Shown piece after piece: positions 1 through 9,724 of a DNA stretch of 64,000 bases. A program made the position numbers and the translations under genes. The number at the start of each line of letters is the position of its first letter. Position 1 is the stretch's first letter. Origin of the DNA: Torymus aiolomorphi (Eukaryota; Arthropoda; Insecta; Hymenoptera; Torymidae); assembly GCA_036365515.1 (NCBI GenBank), contig CM070876.1, positions 124,368,810 to 124,432,809 of the forward strand, in the 5' to 3' direction. The notes under the pieces were generated by a model, which made no database searches, was not told where the DNA came from, and was given only the letters and a program-made list of their open reading frames with translations.

Positions 1-261
1 CGATACTCTGGCAATGTTATAAAGATGCCGATGTAGTTGACGAAGCGTTACTTCGCCGTCAAACCAATGAACACCGTGAATTTCGACGGCTAGAAAGCCG
101 TTTGTCTCTTTGACATCATCCGACAAGTCGGCAAAACTATGCGGCGCTTGCACTATCCAATGGTCACTAACTTTCTTTTGCAGGTACGTGATAGCTACTT
201 CCTTGGGCAGAAACTTTTTTTCCGAATCACGAAAACCTTGAATATCGATTACGTAGTCCAT
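1..261 (-). CDS. Conserved adintovirus/Maverick-associated protein, N-terminal part (cut by window edge)
   Basis: An open minus-strand frame of 87 codons runs from an ATG at 261 to the window edge without a stop. It starts with a hydrophobic run followed by the motif 'DIQGF' at about residues 6-10, and later has 'EIHGVHWFDGE'. I recognise this as a protein that often accompanies F54H12.2-type capsid genes in arthropod virus-like elements; its function is not known to me. It is the last gene of the same-strand virus block and lies 154 bases beyond the capsid gene. The missing C-terminus lies left of position 1. Confidence 0.6.
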   Translation of the reverse strand, partial: MDYVIDIQGFRDSEKKFLPKEVAITYLQKKVSDHWIVQAPHSFADLSDDVKETNGFLAVEIHGVHWFDGEVTLRQLHRHLYNIARVS

Positions 262-415
262 TTTGTGTAGAGACGCGTGTTCGCGTGTAAGAGAAAAAGC
301 GAAGTGACACGAGAGAGCGCCGCATGTGAGCGCCACGCTTCCCCCTCCATTTTTTATTACTGCGGCAATATGACACATAGCGCCTCTGCAGGCCCGTCGT
401 CTTCTGCTCTTGCGC

Positions 416-1714
416 TTAGGCGCTGAAATCCGTTAAAATTTTTCGAGTGGAGTCGATTTCGAGAACGTTATCGTACTCTGCGTAGACAATGCAGTTTATT
501 GTAACAGTCGGCGCCGTCGCGAAGCCCACTTCGATATGCACACTGCCCGAGCGTACGAGGTTCCAATGAGAGTGGCAATGCGCTGATAAATCGGGTGTGA
601 GATCGAATGCCGTAAGAAAATACCCCATTGAATAGTTGTAACGGTTTATGTCTAGGCCCTCATTGAGAAAATGTATCCCTGTGCCTGAGTAGAGTGTTTG
701 GAATGCCTCGATAAACGTTGCGCTGTTGCCTGTAAAGTGCGGTTGTGACGGTTTGCTTGGTATTTGAACCCCGTCGATATATAGCGAGAGATAATTTATG
801 TCAAAGTGTTGAAAGTTGAATGGGTTTAGCGCTCGATTTCCATTGAACGCTTTGTTATCGACGAAACCGATGATTATACGTTTCGGCAGTTGACCAAGAA
901 TCGCATTATCAATGCTATCGCCTAGTATACCAGTGTGAAGCGTAAATGTTTTCACCTCGACACGCGTAATGGGGTATTTGGCTGTTGCTTTGGCCAGTGT
1001 ATTGGCGTGTGCGATCAAAATACCAGGATTTATCTTGACGCGCCGAACAATGAGGGCAGCTTCTTTTATTTTTATTCCGAATCGGCCGTCGTTTGTGGAA
1101 TCCATCAGGCAAAATGTATCCTTATTACGCACCAGACGCACTCTCATTTCGATGCCATTGATGAGCATTTTATCTTGATTAAACAAGTCGCAGTGCAGAT
1201 GGCCAATCATATCGAATGCACGTCCCTCTTTCGTAGAATATTGCCTCTGAACGAGGCCTTTGTTCGAACCGATTGCTTGATTTTCTGGCGCACCCTCCAT
1301 GCAGCCGGGTGTATCATCGTACCAGAGGCTCGCGGTGAGATGAGATTCTTTGGCAGCGGGGGAATAGCTCAGTAGTGACTCCATGTAAGCTCTTTGATTG
1401 AGAAAAATATCGATTTTATTGAACATCGAATGAAGAAGATTGTTTACAGGGCCAACTTTTAGATTTGTGTCGACATCGTCGTTGGGGAGTATTTGTGCCT
1501 TGACAAAGAGCATGGTGTGTGCGAGATCGATGTAATGCTCGTTGGCACTAGGTACGACGAATTCGATGGGCGCATCGCCCTCGTCGCTGATCGAAGAGAC
1601 GGGCTTATAGTTCAAAAAACTGCTGCTCTCGATGGAGGTTTGAGTAGATGGGAGGGAGAAAAGATCGAGTTCGCTCGACATACACTCTGACGAGTGAGAG
1701 TGCAAGAAAGACAT
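416..1714 (-). CDS. Major capsid protein (hexon-like, double jelly-roll; F54H12.2-type)
   Basis: This 432-codon frame is intact. It matches the insect/nematode 'F54H12.2' family, which is understood as the double jelly-roll hexon of adintoviruses and related Maverick elements. Visible family motifs include 'AKESHLTASLWYDDTPG', 'GHLHCDLFNQDK', 'TRVEVKTFT', 'GFVDNKAFNGN', 'SGTGIHFLNEG' and 'FDLTPDLSAH'. The product would build the virion shell. The gene lies 10 bases downstream of the basic core-like gene, as in a compact virus genome. The stretch before 'RAYMESLL' looks about 14 residues shorter than I expect, possibly an in-frame deletion. There is no stop or frameshift. Confidence 0.85.
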   Translation of the reverse strand: MSFLHSHSSECMSSELDLFSLPSTQTSIESSSFLNYKPVSSISDEGDAPIEFVVPSANEHYIDLAHTMLFVKAQILPNDDVDTNLKVGPVNNLLHSMFNKIDIFLNQRAYMESLLSYSPAAKESHLTASLWYDDTPGCMEGAPENQAIGSNKGLVQRQYSTKEGRAFDMIGHLHCDLFNQDKMLINGIEMRVRLVRNKDTFCLMDSTNDGRFGIKIKEAALIVRRVKINPGILIAHANTLAKATAKYPITRVEVKTFTLHTGILGDSIDNAILGQLPKRIIIGFVDNKAFNGNRALNPFNFQHFDINYLSLYIDGVQIPSKPSQPHFTGNSATFIEAFQTLYSGTGIHFLNEGLDINRYNYSMGYFLTAFDLTPDLSAHCHSHWNLVRSGSVHIEVGFATAPTVTINCIVYAEYDNVLEIDSTRKILTDFSA

Positions 1715-1723
1715 TTTTAAGAT

Positions 1724-2125
1724 TTATTTTGGACCGAAAGTATCATTAATGTCCCGAAAAGCGGGGGTTTTTCGTGTTCTCCTGCTCGCTTTACGAGTCT
1801 TGCGCGGAGCGGCTGTCAATTTTTTCTTACGCTTGGTCCGCGAGGTACGGGCGCTTGCACGTGCCTTTGTCGACTGTCGTTGCCGTTTGACGCGCCTGGT
1901 AGTTTTATACCCTGACCCCTTCATGATTTCGCTAATTTTCTCTGCCGCTTTTCTTTTGAGATGGCGTCCCGACTCTCCGGCTCTCGATTTTATGGCCTCC
2001 TTGAAATTAACACCATTGTTTGCGACATCGTCTATGATTTTCATACCTGCGTGCAAGGTCTCTTTCCCGACGGACTTAGCGCCGCTCCTGACGTATGGCA
2101 GAAGGCGGCGAAAGAGGCCCCCCAA
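1724..2125 (-). CDS. Small basic virion core / pVI- or pX-like protein
   Basis: This is a 133-codon intact frame. The N-terminus 'MGGLFRRLLPYVRSGAKSVG' is amphipathic and glycine-rich, as in adenovirus pVI/pX-like proteins of adintoviruses. The middle carries 'MKIIDDVANNGVNFKEA'. The last 60 residues are almost entirely Lys, Arg, Thr and Ser, with clustered KR-rich segments consistent with DNA condensation in the particle. It sits between the penton-like and hexon-like genes on the same strand. The role is inferred from position, charge and the N-terminal motif; no enzymatic residues are seen. Confidence 0.65.
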   Translation of the reverse strand: MGGLFRRLLPYVRSGAKSVGKETLHAGMKIIDDVANNGVNFKEAIKSRAGESGRHLKRKAAEKISEIMKGSGYKTTRRVKRQRQSTKARASARTSRTKRKKKLTAAPRKTRKASRRTRKTPAFRDINDTFGPK

Positions 2126-2229
2126 CCAAGAGCCAACACCGTGCCCTCTCCGAAAGGCCAGCGAAAGCGCTTCTTACCCCACTCCCGCCACCTATCTGCT
2201 CATCGGAGTATCTAGTATAATGAGACATC

Positions 2230-3042
2230 TCAGTGACTTCGTCTGAAATGGAGTGTCACGGTCAGCGTACCGTACTCGAATGGAATGCGCTGTCCGAGCT
2301 GGTCTCTTATATCGATGATAATATTGTGAAAATTGTGATAGAGAAGCGGTATGTAGTGGGCGGGCGTGAAACGCTGCACAGCACTGCAGCCATATCTGAA
2401 TTTTGAGTTATCCAAGGAAACGATGCGCAAGAGCGAGGCCTGTGTCTCCCCCACTGTGTAGGGTTTACAAATATCTGTAGAAACGTACAGTTGGTCAGGA
2501 ATGGCACGAGAGAGCGAGGCTGGTCTCTCGGCTACAATTTCTCGCAGCGTGCCATGGTTAAAGGTCGTAAATAGAATTTTTTTCCCGAGCTCGTCATCGA
2601 ACCCAAAAATGCGTAGAATTTTTTCGTTGAAATGAGTCGCATGTGGCTCTTGACAGCCGCACCTGCGTCTGATGGCATAATAGCCATTGCTCTCCTTTAC
2701 GGGTTCAAGCATGTGATGCTTATAAGTGTCATTCGAGTTATTTATGGCGTCTGCCAGCTGTTGAAGAGAGTCGTAAATGCCGACTGGAAAATGGCAGAAT
2801 GTTTTCTCACTCTGTTCTTCGTCGTCCATGGCGAACAAACTAAAAGTGTAAAAGGCATCATTGTCTTGAAAATGCACGATGCTACATGGCACGTGAATTT
2901 CCACCAGTCCGACGTTCCACTCTCCGTGTAATTTGATCTCGCGTGGCAAGTGGGTGGTAAAACAGCTGGTTGTGTTATCGGGAAAGTAAGCCATACTGCT
3001 GTTGCTAGGCAGTACCATGTAAAAATCTTCGTTCGCGTCCAT
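2230..3042 (-). CDS. Penton-like minor capsid protein (single jelly-roll)
   Basis: This is an intact 270-codon frame. The N-terminus has 'DFYMVLPSNSSMAYFPDNTT', then 'LPREIKLHGEWNVGLVEIHV', a pattern I know from the penton/minor capsid proteins of arthropod adintovirus and Maverick elements. The C-terminal half is rich in beta-type hydrophobic alternation, with 'IIIDIRDQLGQRIPFEYG' close to the end. It would occupy the capsid vertices together with the hexon-like protein. It is placed between the integrase and the basic core-like gene, separated from the integrase by only 16 bases. Confidence 0.75.
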   Translation of the reverse strand: MDANEDFYMVLPSNSSMAYFPDNTTSCFTTHLPREIKLHGEWNVGLVEIHVPCSIVHFQDNDAFYTFSLFAMDDEEQSEKTFCHFPVGIYDSLQQLADAINNSNDTYKHHMLEPVKESNGYYAIRRRCGCQEPHATHFNEKILRIFGFDDELGKKILFTTFNHGTLREIVAERPASLSRAIPDQLYVSTDICKPYTVGETQASLLRIVSLDNSKFRYGCSAVQRFTPAHYIPLLYHNFHNIIIDIRDQLGQRIPFEYGTLTVTLHFRRSH

Positions 3043-3058
3043 GTCTGCTCGTGGTTTT

Positions 3059-4150
3059 CTACGAAATGCTCTCGAGTTGACTCGCTTGCACCCAAGAATT
3101 AAATTTATCGGGATAGCCTAGCCACTTGACGAGCACTTGTTTGTTGGCGCCACGACCTTTCGTGCGCACAATACGCTCGATTTTGAAGCTCTTATCGTCA
3201 GTCAGTCGATCGTGCCCGACCAAAACGAGCTCTTCGTTGTAAAAGAATCCGTCAATTATTTCTCCGTTTAAGTCCGCCAATACATATGTGTACAGCCCTT
3301 GCCGCGGAGATACGCGTATAATCTTGAAAATCTCCTCACTGAAATTTTTTTCGTATCCGCGCTCGAAGGTGTTCTTTGTTCGACTGAAACGGACGAGGTC
3401 ACTCATAGCAAATTTCCGATAGGGCACGGCGGGGCGGCGATAATTGGAGCGCGCGCGCTTGGCCAGATTTTCGCGCGCTCGCGCAGCGTTGTAAAGGTTG
3501 ACCTCTGCTGGGCGCATTCGCGTACCGCTGTGCCGAGAATGATTGTACGCGTACACAATTTTTTGCAGAACATCGATGTATCGCTTGGTGTTTCGATGTG
3601 AGAAATATCTCCATATGCGCTCGTGCAGCGTTCTGTTGAGCCGCTCGACCACCGCTGCCTTGACATCTGGATTTCTAGCGACACGAAAGCCGATCTCCAT
3701 GCGCTTGAGAAGATTTTGAAAAGCGGCGCCAAGAAATCCCTTGCCACGATCGGACTGCACGCACATGGGCAAGTGCGGCTCCGCTCTGTCGGTAATTCGC
3801 TCAAAAGCGTCGGCAACGTTGCGCGCAGTTTTATCCTTCAGTGGTTCAACCCAGGCAAACTTAGCGAGTACATCGATGACCACGAGAATATAGCAGTACC
3901 CGTCGTTGTAATCCTTTACCGATGTCAGCTGAAGTAGATCGCACTCCCACACGTCATCGACATTCGTTACATTGTACGAAAGGCGCGGGAATCTCCTTTT
4001 TATCGGGTGATGAAGCGTGTAGGCATCTTGATTGCTCAGCCACGCGTAAATTTTTTTCTTCTCCTTCTTGGCATTTACGCGAAGAAGGTTTCGTGCACCT
4101 GCGTAACCCGCCTCATGCTGGAGATCGTAGTATTGTTTTCCGTATGGCAT
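3059..4150 (-). CDS. Retroviral-type integrase with C-terminal chromodomain (DD35E)
   Basis: This is an intact 363-codon frame. The rve catalytic core has Asp71 ('VWECDLLQL'), Asp134 ('VQSDRGKGF') and Glu169 ('VVERLNRTL'); the last two are 35 residues apart, a canonical DD35E triad. Residues about 318-360 form a chromodomain ('KIERIV', then 'QVLVKWLGYPDKFNSW'). Maverick/Polinton and adintovirus integrases have the same layout. The protein would insert the linear viral DNA into the host chromosome. A TATATAAG sequence lies just upstream of the ATG, inside the end of the preceding gene, and might be its promoter. All catalytic residues are present. Confidence 0.9.
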   Translation of the reverse strand: MPYGKQYYDLQHEAGYAGARNLLRVNAKKEKKKIYAWLSNQDAYTLHHPIKRRFPRLSYNVTNVDDVWECDLLQLTSVKDYNDGYCYILVVIDVLAKFAWVEPLKDKTARNVADAFERITDRAEPHLPMCVQSDRGKGFLGAAFQNLLKRMEIGFRVARNPDVKAAVVERLNRTLHERIWRYFSHRNTKRYIDVLQKIVYAYNHSRHSGTRMRPAEVNLYNAARARENLAKRARSNYRRPAVPYRKFAMSDLVRFSRTKNTFERGYEKNFSEEIFKIIRVSPRQGLYTYVLADLNGEIIDGFFYNEELVLVGHDRLTDDKSFKIERIVRTKGRGANKQVLVKWLGYPDKFNSWVQASQLESIS

Positions 4151-4158
4151 CTTATCGC

Positions 4159-4923
4159 TTATATATCAAAGTGCATCCATTTTTTCTTGTTCTGCTTTTT
4201 ACTGTGAGTTAGCATGGGCGAGGGTGCATTATTTTCTCCGGCCTCTATAGTCTGTTGCCGCGGCAAACGTCGTTTGGCCGTATTCGCTGTTGCAGTCAAA
4301 ATCCGCCCAATTTTCAAAACTTTGGGATTTTCGATAAGATTAACGGGCGTCTCGCTAGTTTTGAGAAATTTTGCAAACTCAAAGCGCCCGACAGGGGGTT
4401 CTTCCTCCTCCACACGCGGGCTCTTTTGCAGTGTGTCGAGAAGTAACTCGATTATGCTCGAGCGCGCCACTTGTCGGCCATCGATGCTCACAGTGCCTGC
4501 ATTGTCCCACTTTAGACGGTCGGGAACCGTTGTCCTCCAGTGCCGAAGCAAGAGTCGCGCTTTTGGCGTGAGTACTTTGGGTATACCTCGGAGAATGGTC
4601 TCCTCGCTGAGCTGCGCGAGACTCTCTTCGATTTCGTCTACCTCGTGATTCGTCTCGCTCCGCTCGGCGATACGCTCGTTGTCGCGGAAAAAAAGATAGC
4701 GACGTAAAATCTGCAAATAATTCAGACATTTTTCGTAATCATCGCGCGCTGCCTTCGAGCGTAAAACGTCGTACATTTCGATGTCCAAGCGAGAAAAATT
4801 ATCGCCATGCGTTTGTAAACTTTTTTCCTCGACATCCGCGGTCGGGCTCGCGGCCATCGAACCTTCTGGCACGATAATCATTTTACGCGCGTGTTTCATC
4901 TTATTGCGTGTCACGCGAGCCAA
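4159..4923 (-). CDS. Conserved adintovirus/Maverick protein of unknown function
   Basis: This is an intact 254-codon frame. The conserved part is residues about 115-205: 'LTPKARLLLRHWRTTVPDRL', then 'SSIIELLLDTL', 'FAKFLKTSETPVNLIENP'. I have seen this block in proteins next to F54H12.2-type capsid genes, but I know no function for it. The C-terminal tail is Lys-rich. It overlaps the next upstream gene by 23 bases (4901-4923) and ends 8 bases before the integrase ATG, so it belongs to the same tightly packed block. Confidence 0.6.
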   Translation of the reverse strand: MARVTRNKMKHARKMIIVPEGSMAASPTADVEEKSLQTHGDNFSRLDIEMYDVLRSKAARDDYEKCLNYLQILRRYLFFRDNERIAERSETNHEVDEIEESLAQLSEETILRGIPKVLTPKARLLLRHWRTTVPDRLKWDNAGTVSIDGRQVARSSIIELLLDTLQKSPRVEEEEPPVGRFEFAKFLKTSETPVNLIENPKVLKIGRILTATANTAKRRLPRQQTIEAGENNAPSPMLTHSKKQNKKKWMHFDI

Positions 4924-5299
4924 ATAATTTCGAAATGAGAGTACTCACGATTGGAGCTAATAAGATAGCCAGGAATGATCCCCCGTTCTGAATAATCGCT
5001 CGTTTCTTTGTACGCCAATCGGTGTCACCACTCGGGTGCGATAACTTGCGCAACGTGTGTTTATGCTTGCTCAATCGTCTCTTCTCGCTATCCGATAATT
5101 TTACGACCCCGTGTAAAACGTTCAACGCGCACTCGCATATGCACTTGACAAGGGGTTTGTCAGCCGCTCGGGCTATGGTTCTGCGATGTTTCTTATCGCC
5201 GTGGCAGAGCACACCGAGTAGCGCGAGATTTTTCTTGGAAAAATGTTTACCGCGCGGTAACGTACCGCGACAAGAGGTAGTTCGTCCGTACGGGGTCAT
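4901..5299 (-). CDS. Small conserved virus-element protein with basic core and hydrophobic tail
   Basis: This is a 132-codon intact frame. A basic centre ('NLALLGVLCHGDKKHRRTI', 'CECALNVLHGVVKLSD') is followed by a glycine-led hydrophobic tail 'GGSFLAILLAPIVSTLISKL' that could insert in a membrane. Proteins of this layout are frequent in insect adintovirus-like loci; the function is unknown. By layout it resembles a small virion protein that disturbs membranes, but this is inference. It overlaps the following gene by 23 bases. Confidence 0.6.
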   Translation of the reverse strand: MTPYGRTTSCRGTLPRGKHFSKKNLALLGVLCHGDKKHRRTIARAADKPLVKCICECALNVLHGVVKLSDSEKRRLSKHKHTLRKLSHPSGDTDWRTKKRAIIQNGGSFLAILLAPIVSTLISKLFGSRDTQ

Positions 5300-5331
5300 A
5301 GTTATTTCTCGACTGACGTTCGGCGGGCAAA

Positions 5332-5988
5332 TCAGCGTGATTTAAAGTATTTGGGCACGTATGCGTAATGAGCACTGTCACCGGGGAATATGTTTGCGCG
5401 AAATCTAAACTCATCGAGACAGTCTTGCGAGAGATCTATAAAGAGATAAGAGTGTGGCGCTCGCGTAGCGTCTATGTAGGCTTCGCGGAGAAAACCCGAG
5501 TCTTCGGGATGGATTTGGCGCGCGAGATGCTGTATTTGTGCCTTGTCGCGCGGATTTTTGAACAGCACTAGGTACTTTGTATTTAAACTTATGTCACGCT
5601 GCGCCTTTCCCTTGTGGAAAACATTTTGCGTTATGAATATCACGCTGATATTTTTGTGATGACTACCTTTCGTAAACAAGTCTAAAATAACGTCGCTCGA
5701 GGATTCTCGCATAAGATCATCGAGAATTAGTAATTTTTTCTTCTCGTTGTCCGAGGAATAGTCGCCTACCTGCGGGAGTCCCTCTCGAAACTCAATGATA
5801 GGTCCATTGGCCTTAAAAGCTGTTCTGTAAGCCTCTTGCCATTCAGCGTAATAAAACAGTAAACGGTCGAAGCGTGCGGTACACATGACCGGTAAATGGG
5901 CGAGAAAGCGCTGAACAAAGCGTGTTCATCCACAGCCTGTGGGTCCACACACACAGCAGGTAAACGGATGTTTCAAGCGTGTATCCAT
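5332..5988 (-). pseudogene. FtsK/HerA-type genome-packaging ATPase, stop codon at the Walker A lysine
   Basis: From the ATG at 5988-5986 the frame encodes a Walker A lead-in ending 'CGPTGCG', then TGA at 5928-5926, then continues in the same frame to 5332. The TGA occupies the exact codon where the P-loop lysine belongs, followed by a Thr codon. Downstream are Walker B 'KKLLILDDLM', 'VIFITQNVF' and 'YLVLFKNPRDKAQIQHLARQ', typical of the packaging ATPases of adintoviruses, Mavericks and related viruses. In those the enzyme drives DNA into the capsid. A shorter product could start at Met 5886 but would lack the nucleotide-binding loop. The gene is therefore scored as inactivated. Confidence 0.85.
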
Positions 5989-6581
5989 TTTTTTACGACC
6001 TCTAGCCACCGAATGAGACTGTCCCACGCTTTCCCAATCATTTTATACCCTTTTTTCCATTCGCGCGAAACATTATCGTCTGCATGACGCGCGGACGGGG
6101 CGGCGGCGGCGGCAGCGGCGCGCGCGCGGGGACTAGCATCTTTACCGCGGTAATGAGCTGACATGGCGACAAGCTGGTCGTGCGGGGGGATGGGCTGATC
6201 CGCGGTGACTAGCTGATTCACGCGCGTGCGCGCGCGTTGACTAGGCTGTCCCCCGCCGCGAGAATGAGCAGGACTACCGCGACGACTAGCATGCACAAGC
6301 CGGCGATATAGTTAACTATGAAACATGACGCGACTTTGTAACTACAATACCTTCTTAGTATATTTAACATGAAAACGCTATAAAACATTCTGTATATTAC
6401 TTTGTTAAGAAAATATAACGGCCTATTATCACAGCATGCTTCTTTTTTCAGCGTACTAATGCGAGGAAAGTGATGGATATAGGTAGAAATAATTTTGACA
6501 GGTAAATAATTTTTATTAAAAAGGACAATTTTTATTTTACATAAATACATGCAGTTACAAGTTTTTTATAAAATATACATA
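5989..6581 (-). other. Spacer between polymerase and ATPase, with two weak open frames
   Basis: No recognised gene lies here. The minus strand has a 110-codon frame (6218-6550) ending in a hydrophobic run 'CMLVVAVVLLILAAGDS', and an overlapping 107-codon frame (5973-6296) with an Ala-rich stretch and an amphipathic end 'AWDSLIRWLEVVKKWIH'. They are in different frames and could be pieces of one broken small membrane protein, or chance. Bases 6080-6250 are very GC-rich and full of CG dinucleotides, while 6300-6580 is AT-rich. Confidence 0.3.
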
Positions 6582-9500
6582 CTATGCGTCGCTCTTATAA
6601 CCAAAAGGTAGTGATACTGCATCGCGAAAGTATCTACGCTTCTTAAGTTCTACGGAACACGACTTTTTTTCGTCGCGAGTGATGACTTCGTGCGTGCGAG
6701 TGCGCCTGATCGGTTTACATTTCAAAACGATGGGTTCTCTTTCGTTTTCAAAATACGCTGCGATCAAACGCGCGATGCTCTCGAAATTTATTATACACGA
6801 ATTGGCGCTATTGAGACTAATACCCTTAATCTTACAGCACTCGACAGTTTCCCCGGTAGAGGGTACGACAGCTTGGAAGCCATAAAATTTTGGACCCGCT
6901 GAGAGAAACTTTGTAATATAGGTACCCTCGCCGTAGGCCTTTATCTCGTCTGTCATGTTGCCGAGTAAAGCACCCAGAGACGGAGTATACTCAGTAGGGT
7001 CGTTTTTCTTACATGTGAAAATAGACGAGTCTGTGTCCATGTATAGAACACGCGCTGCGATGAGTTTTTCAATATAAGAATACAACTCGAGACGCGCCTG
7101 CGCGGTTGTATACGCAGCTATTGCCACATTTGTATTACCCGAAACATCGACTGCATCTTCGCGAAAGCGCCAATTCGTGTATAGAAGGTTCTCGTTGACC
7201 ATAAGAACATCGAATACTTCTTTTTCCGCCGCTGTAAGAAGTTTTAATAGTCCCTCACGCGTTTTTATAATAGTCGTTTGTTTCATATTTGAGCGTTGGC
7301 CGAATTTTCCCCACAACGAATTCAAACACAATTTCGCGACAGAACGCAGCCCCGGATTTTTTTCTATTTTTTCCGAGTCTAACCTTATCCCCTCGTCACG
7401 CTCGTACTCGTCGACATAACGTTTTCTACTCTCTTCGTCTGTACACCAAGCAGGCCAACCGCTTGCCTGCTGCTTCAATCGGAGAAAGGTATTGACATAC
7501 GGGGCAAACAGCCCACCCGCACCCGTGACAGGATCGAACTGTGTGGTCTCATACTGCCAAATAACAAATATTTCTGTGTCGCAGTAGCCAAGTTCGATCG
7601 CCTTCTGTAACTCGCAGACAACCCATGTGCCTGTAAATTCACGCTCAGTGGCTTGGTCGTGATTACAGTCGCCCTCTCGCAATTCCTCACAGCACGAGCG
7701 ACAGAGTCCGAAAATCAGCCGAGAGTGCATTTTTATGGGTAACACAGGCAGCATCAAACTACGAGGTGGTAAAACCTTGCACTTTATCAGCCCTTCCACG
7801 CGCGAGAGATCATTGTTTCGACCGCCAGTCAACTCCGTGCATTCTCCGCCGATGTAAATGCGCACGTGCCCAATGGGATAACGTCCCCTCTTGCAGATAT
7901 ATGGGTAAAGAGAGCAAATATCGGTATATTTGATCTCTTCGTCCGGCGCGATACTGCGAGAAGTGACGATATTTTCCGTGCGGCCACCGAAAAAAGCGTC
8001 ACGCGGGTTTAAGGATATTTTGCTCATGACCGGATGAGTCGCTAAATATTGCGTAATTTCCGGTTGCTGACTTTTCACGCGCGCGAAATCGCAATCCCAC
8101 ATCTCACGCACGTCGTATCCGAACCGCCTCATTGCTGCGACTTTTGCCACCGTGCCATCGTACGCCTGTGTGTATGTTTGGCCGTATTTATTTTTTCTCA
8201 CAGTACGATTATCGCTGAAACAGCGCGGATAGCCATGCACGTAACAGCCTTGATATTCAAAAACAATTCCTTTGGCTGTTGAGGCAGGCTCTCCTCCTCC
8301 CCCGATTGGCGGTAGATACCCGTCTACGAGAAACCCCCGCGATCGCCCTGCGTGTATAATTTCACGCCCGAACTCGCGCTCGCAGTATAGCAGCCACTCT
8401 ATAGATTGCTGCGAGTGCTTATCCCCGCGCCTATATCCGTTTGGCGGAATCAGGTCAATAGTTTTCGGCTGCAAAAATTTTTTTTTAAAAACATACATAC
8501 ATGTGAACGCAATTGTACACGCGGAGACGAACGGGTCTGTTTGAGCGACTTCTATGCAAATTTCGCGAAACCGTATGCACGCGCGTCGCAATATTTCCAC
8601 GTCCATTTTACAGTATTCGACAATCTCTTTTTGAAAGTCGAATACGTAGTTTGGGGCTGTATTCTCATACCACACGAGAAAAGCGGCACGTTCAGCCACA
8701 GACATAGTACCTGGGCAATAAAACTCAGGTGCGGGTAGAGGGCCCCTGTAGTGCTCATTCTCACTGGTATTGAAAAGGTGGGGAAAATAACCTTTCTTAG
8801 CGCTCTCCGGCAGTCCAAATATCGCAGGTAAAGCACTCAGTTTCAATTGAAAGTAATTGATACTATCAATAAACTTTGTGCTCCCGTACTTTAGCTGTGT
8901 AATATTGTGGCCATTTAATATTACGCGCGGCGTGCCACACTTGGAACTTTCCGCTAACTCTTTCAATATAAATTGAGAGTCGAATGCCCGAGCATTGTGC
9001 GCTATACACATAATTTCGGCAAAATCTGTCTTTTCTCGCACACATAGCTCCAAGAGTTGTTTAACGGGATCGCGAGTGAAAATGAATTCGCGCACCCCGC
9101 AAGTGGGGCATTCTATTTGTATGTCGTCCACGCCGATGCAATCCGAGCATACTTGGTGCGCAACGCACAAATTACGTATGTGAACGCGCGCAGTTTCGCC
9201 ATACGGAGTGCCTTGTGTTGTCTCGAAATTATAAAAAATATAAAGATATTTCTTTTTTTTTACCCCGGGGACGACAACGCTGATTGGCTGCATGAAGCAC
9301 AAGTCGTTAAAGGCATGGTGCTTTTGACAGTGCCTACAAAAACTGATACCATACTCGTGTGTCCGCTGATACACGTTTACAATATGCATGCAATTCTCAC
9401 ACAACCGCACAACGTCGCACACTTTTTTATTATTTTTTTTGTAAGAGCCTGCACGCTTGTGATTCGCGAAACACTCGGGACCGAAAAATTGTCGCCCACA

Positions 9501-9584
9501 ATCCACGCACTCTATCATTTCGACTTGATCGCTTCTGCATGGCGGTGAAACGTAACAGCACGCGCATGTTCGGGTACATTTGTG
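6582..9584 (-). pseudogene. Protein-primed-type DNA polymerase B, exonuclease and polymerase domains
   Basis: The uninterrupted frame covers the catalytic part of a viral PolB. Numbering from the Met at 9518: a Cys-rich N-terminal segment (1-75); ExoI 'IFYNFETT' with Asn97 where Asp is normal; ExoII 'AHNARAFDSQF' (Asp180); ExoIII 'YCKMD' (Asp306). Polymerase motif A is 'YTDICSLYPY' (Asp533), motif B 'KLCLNSLWGKFG' (729-740) and motif C 'YMDTDSS' (826-832). A 'GPKFYGF' motif follows. The polymerase residues are complete; the exonuclease has lost one metal ligand. The reading frame continues upstream of Met9518 with more Cys residues to a TAG at 9587-9585. It would replicate the viral genome. 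Confidence 0.85.
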
Positions 9585-9724
9585 CTAATTTACGCAGCGG
9601 AATGCCTTATTACAATAAGAACAGAAAAAACGCGATTCCGCCGCTCCGAATAAATTAGTAATTAAATTAAAATGTCGTGCACGCTCTTCAAACATCAAAT
9701 AAATAATACCGGCTAGTGGGGCAT

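Noticed and set aside
935..1375. 146-codon plus-strand frame inside the capsid gene
   Set aside because: Antisense shadow of the well-recognised hexon-like gene, with no family motif.
1749..2246. 165-codon plus-strand frame
   Set aside because: Antisense of the basic core-like gene; its Leu/Arg richness is the complement of Lys/Arg codons.
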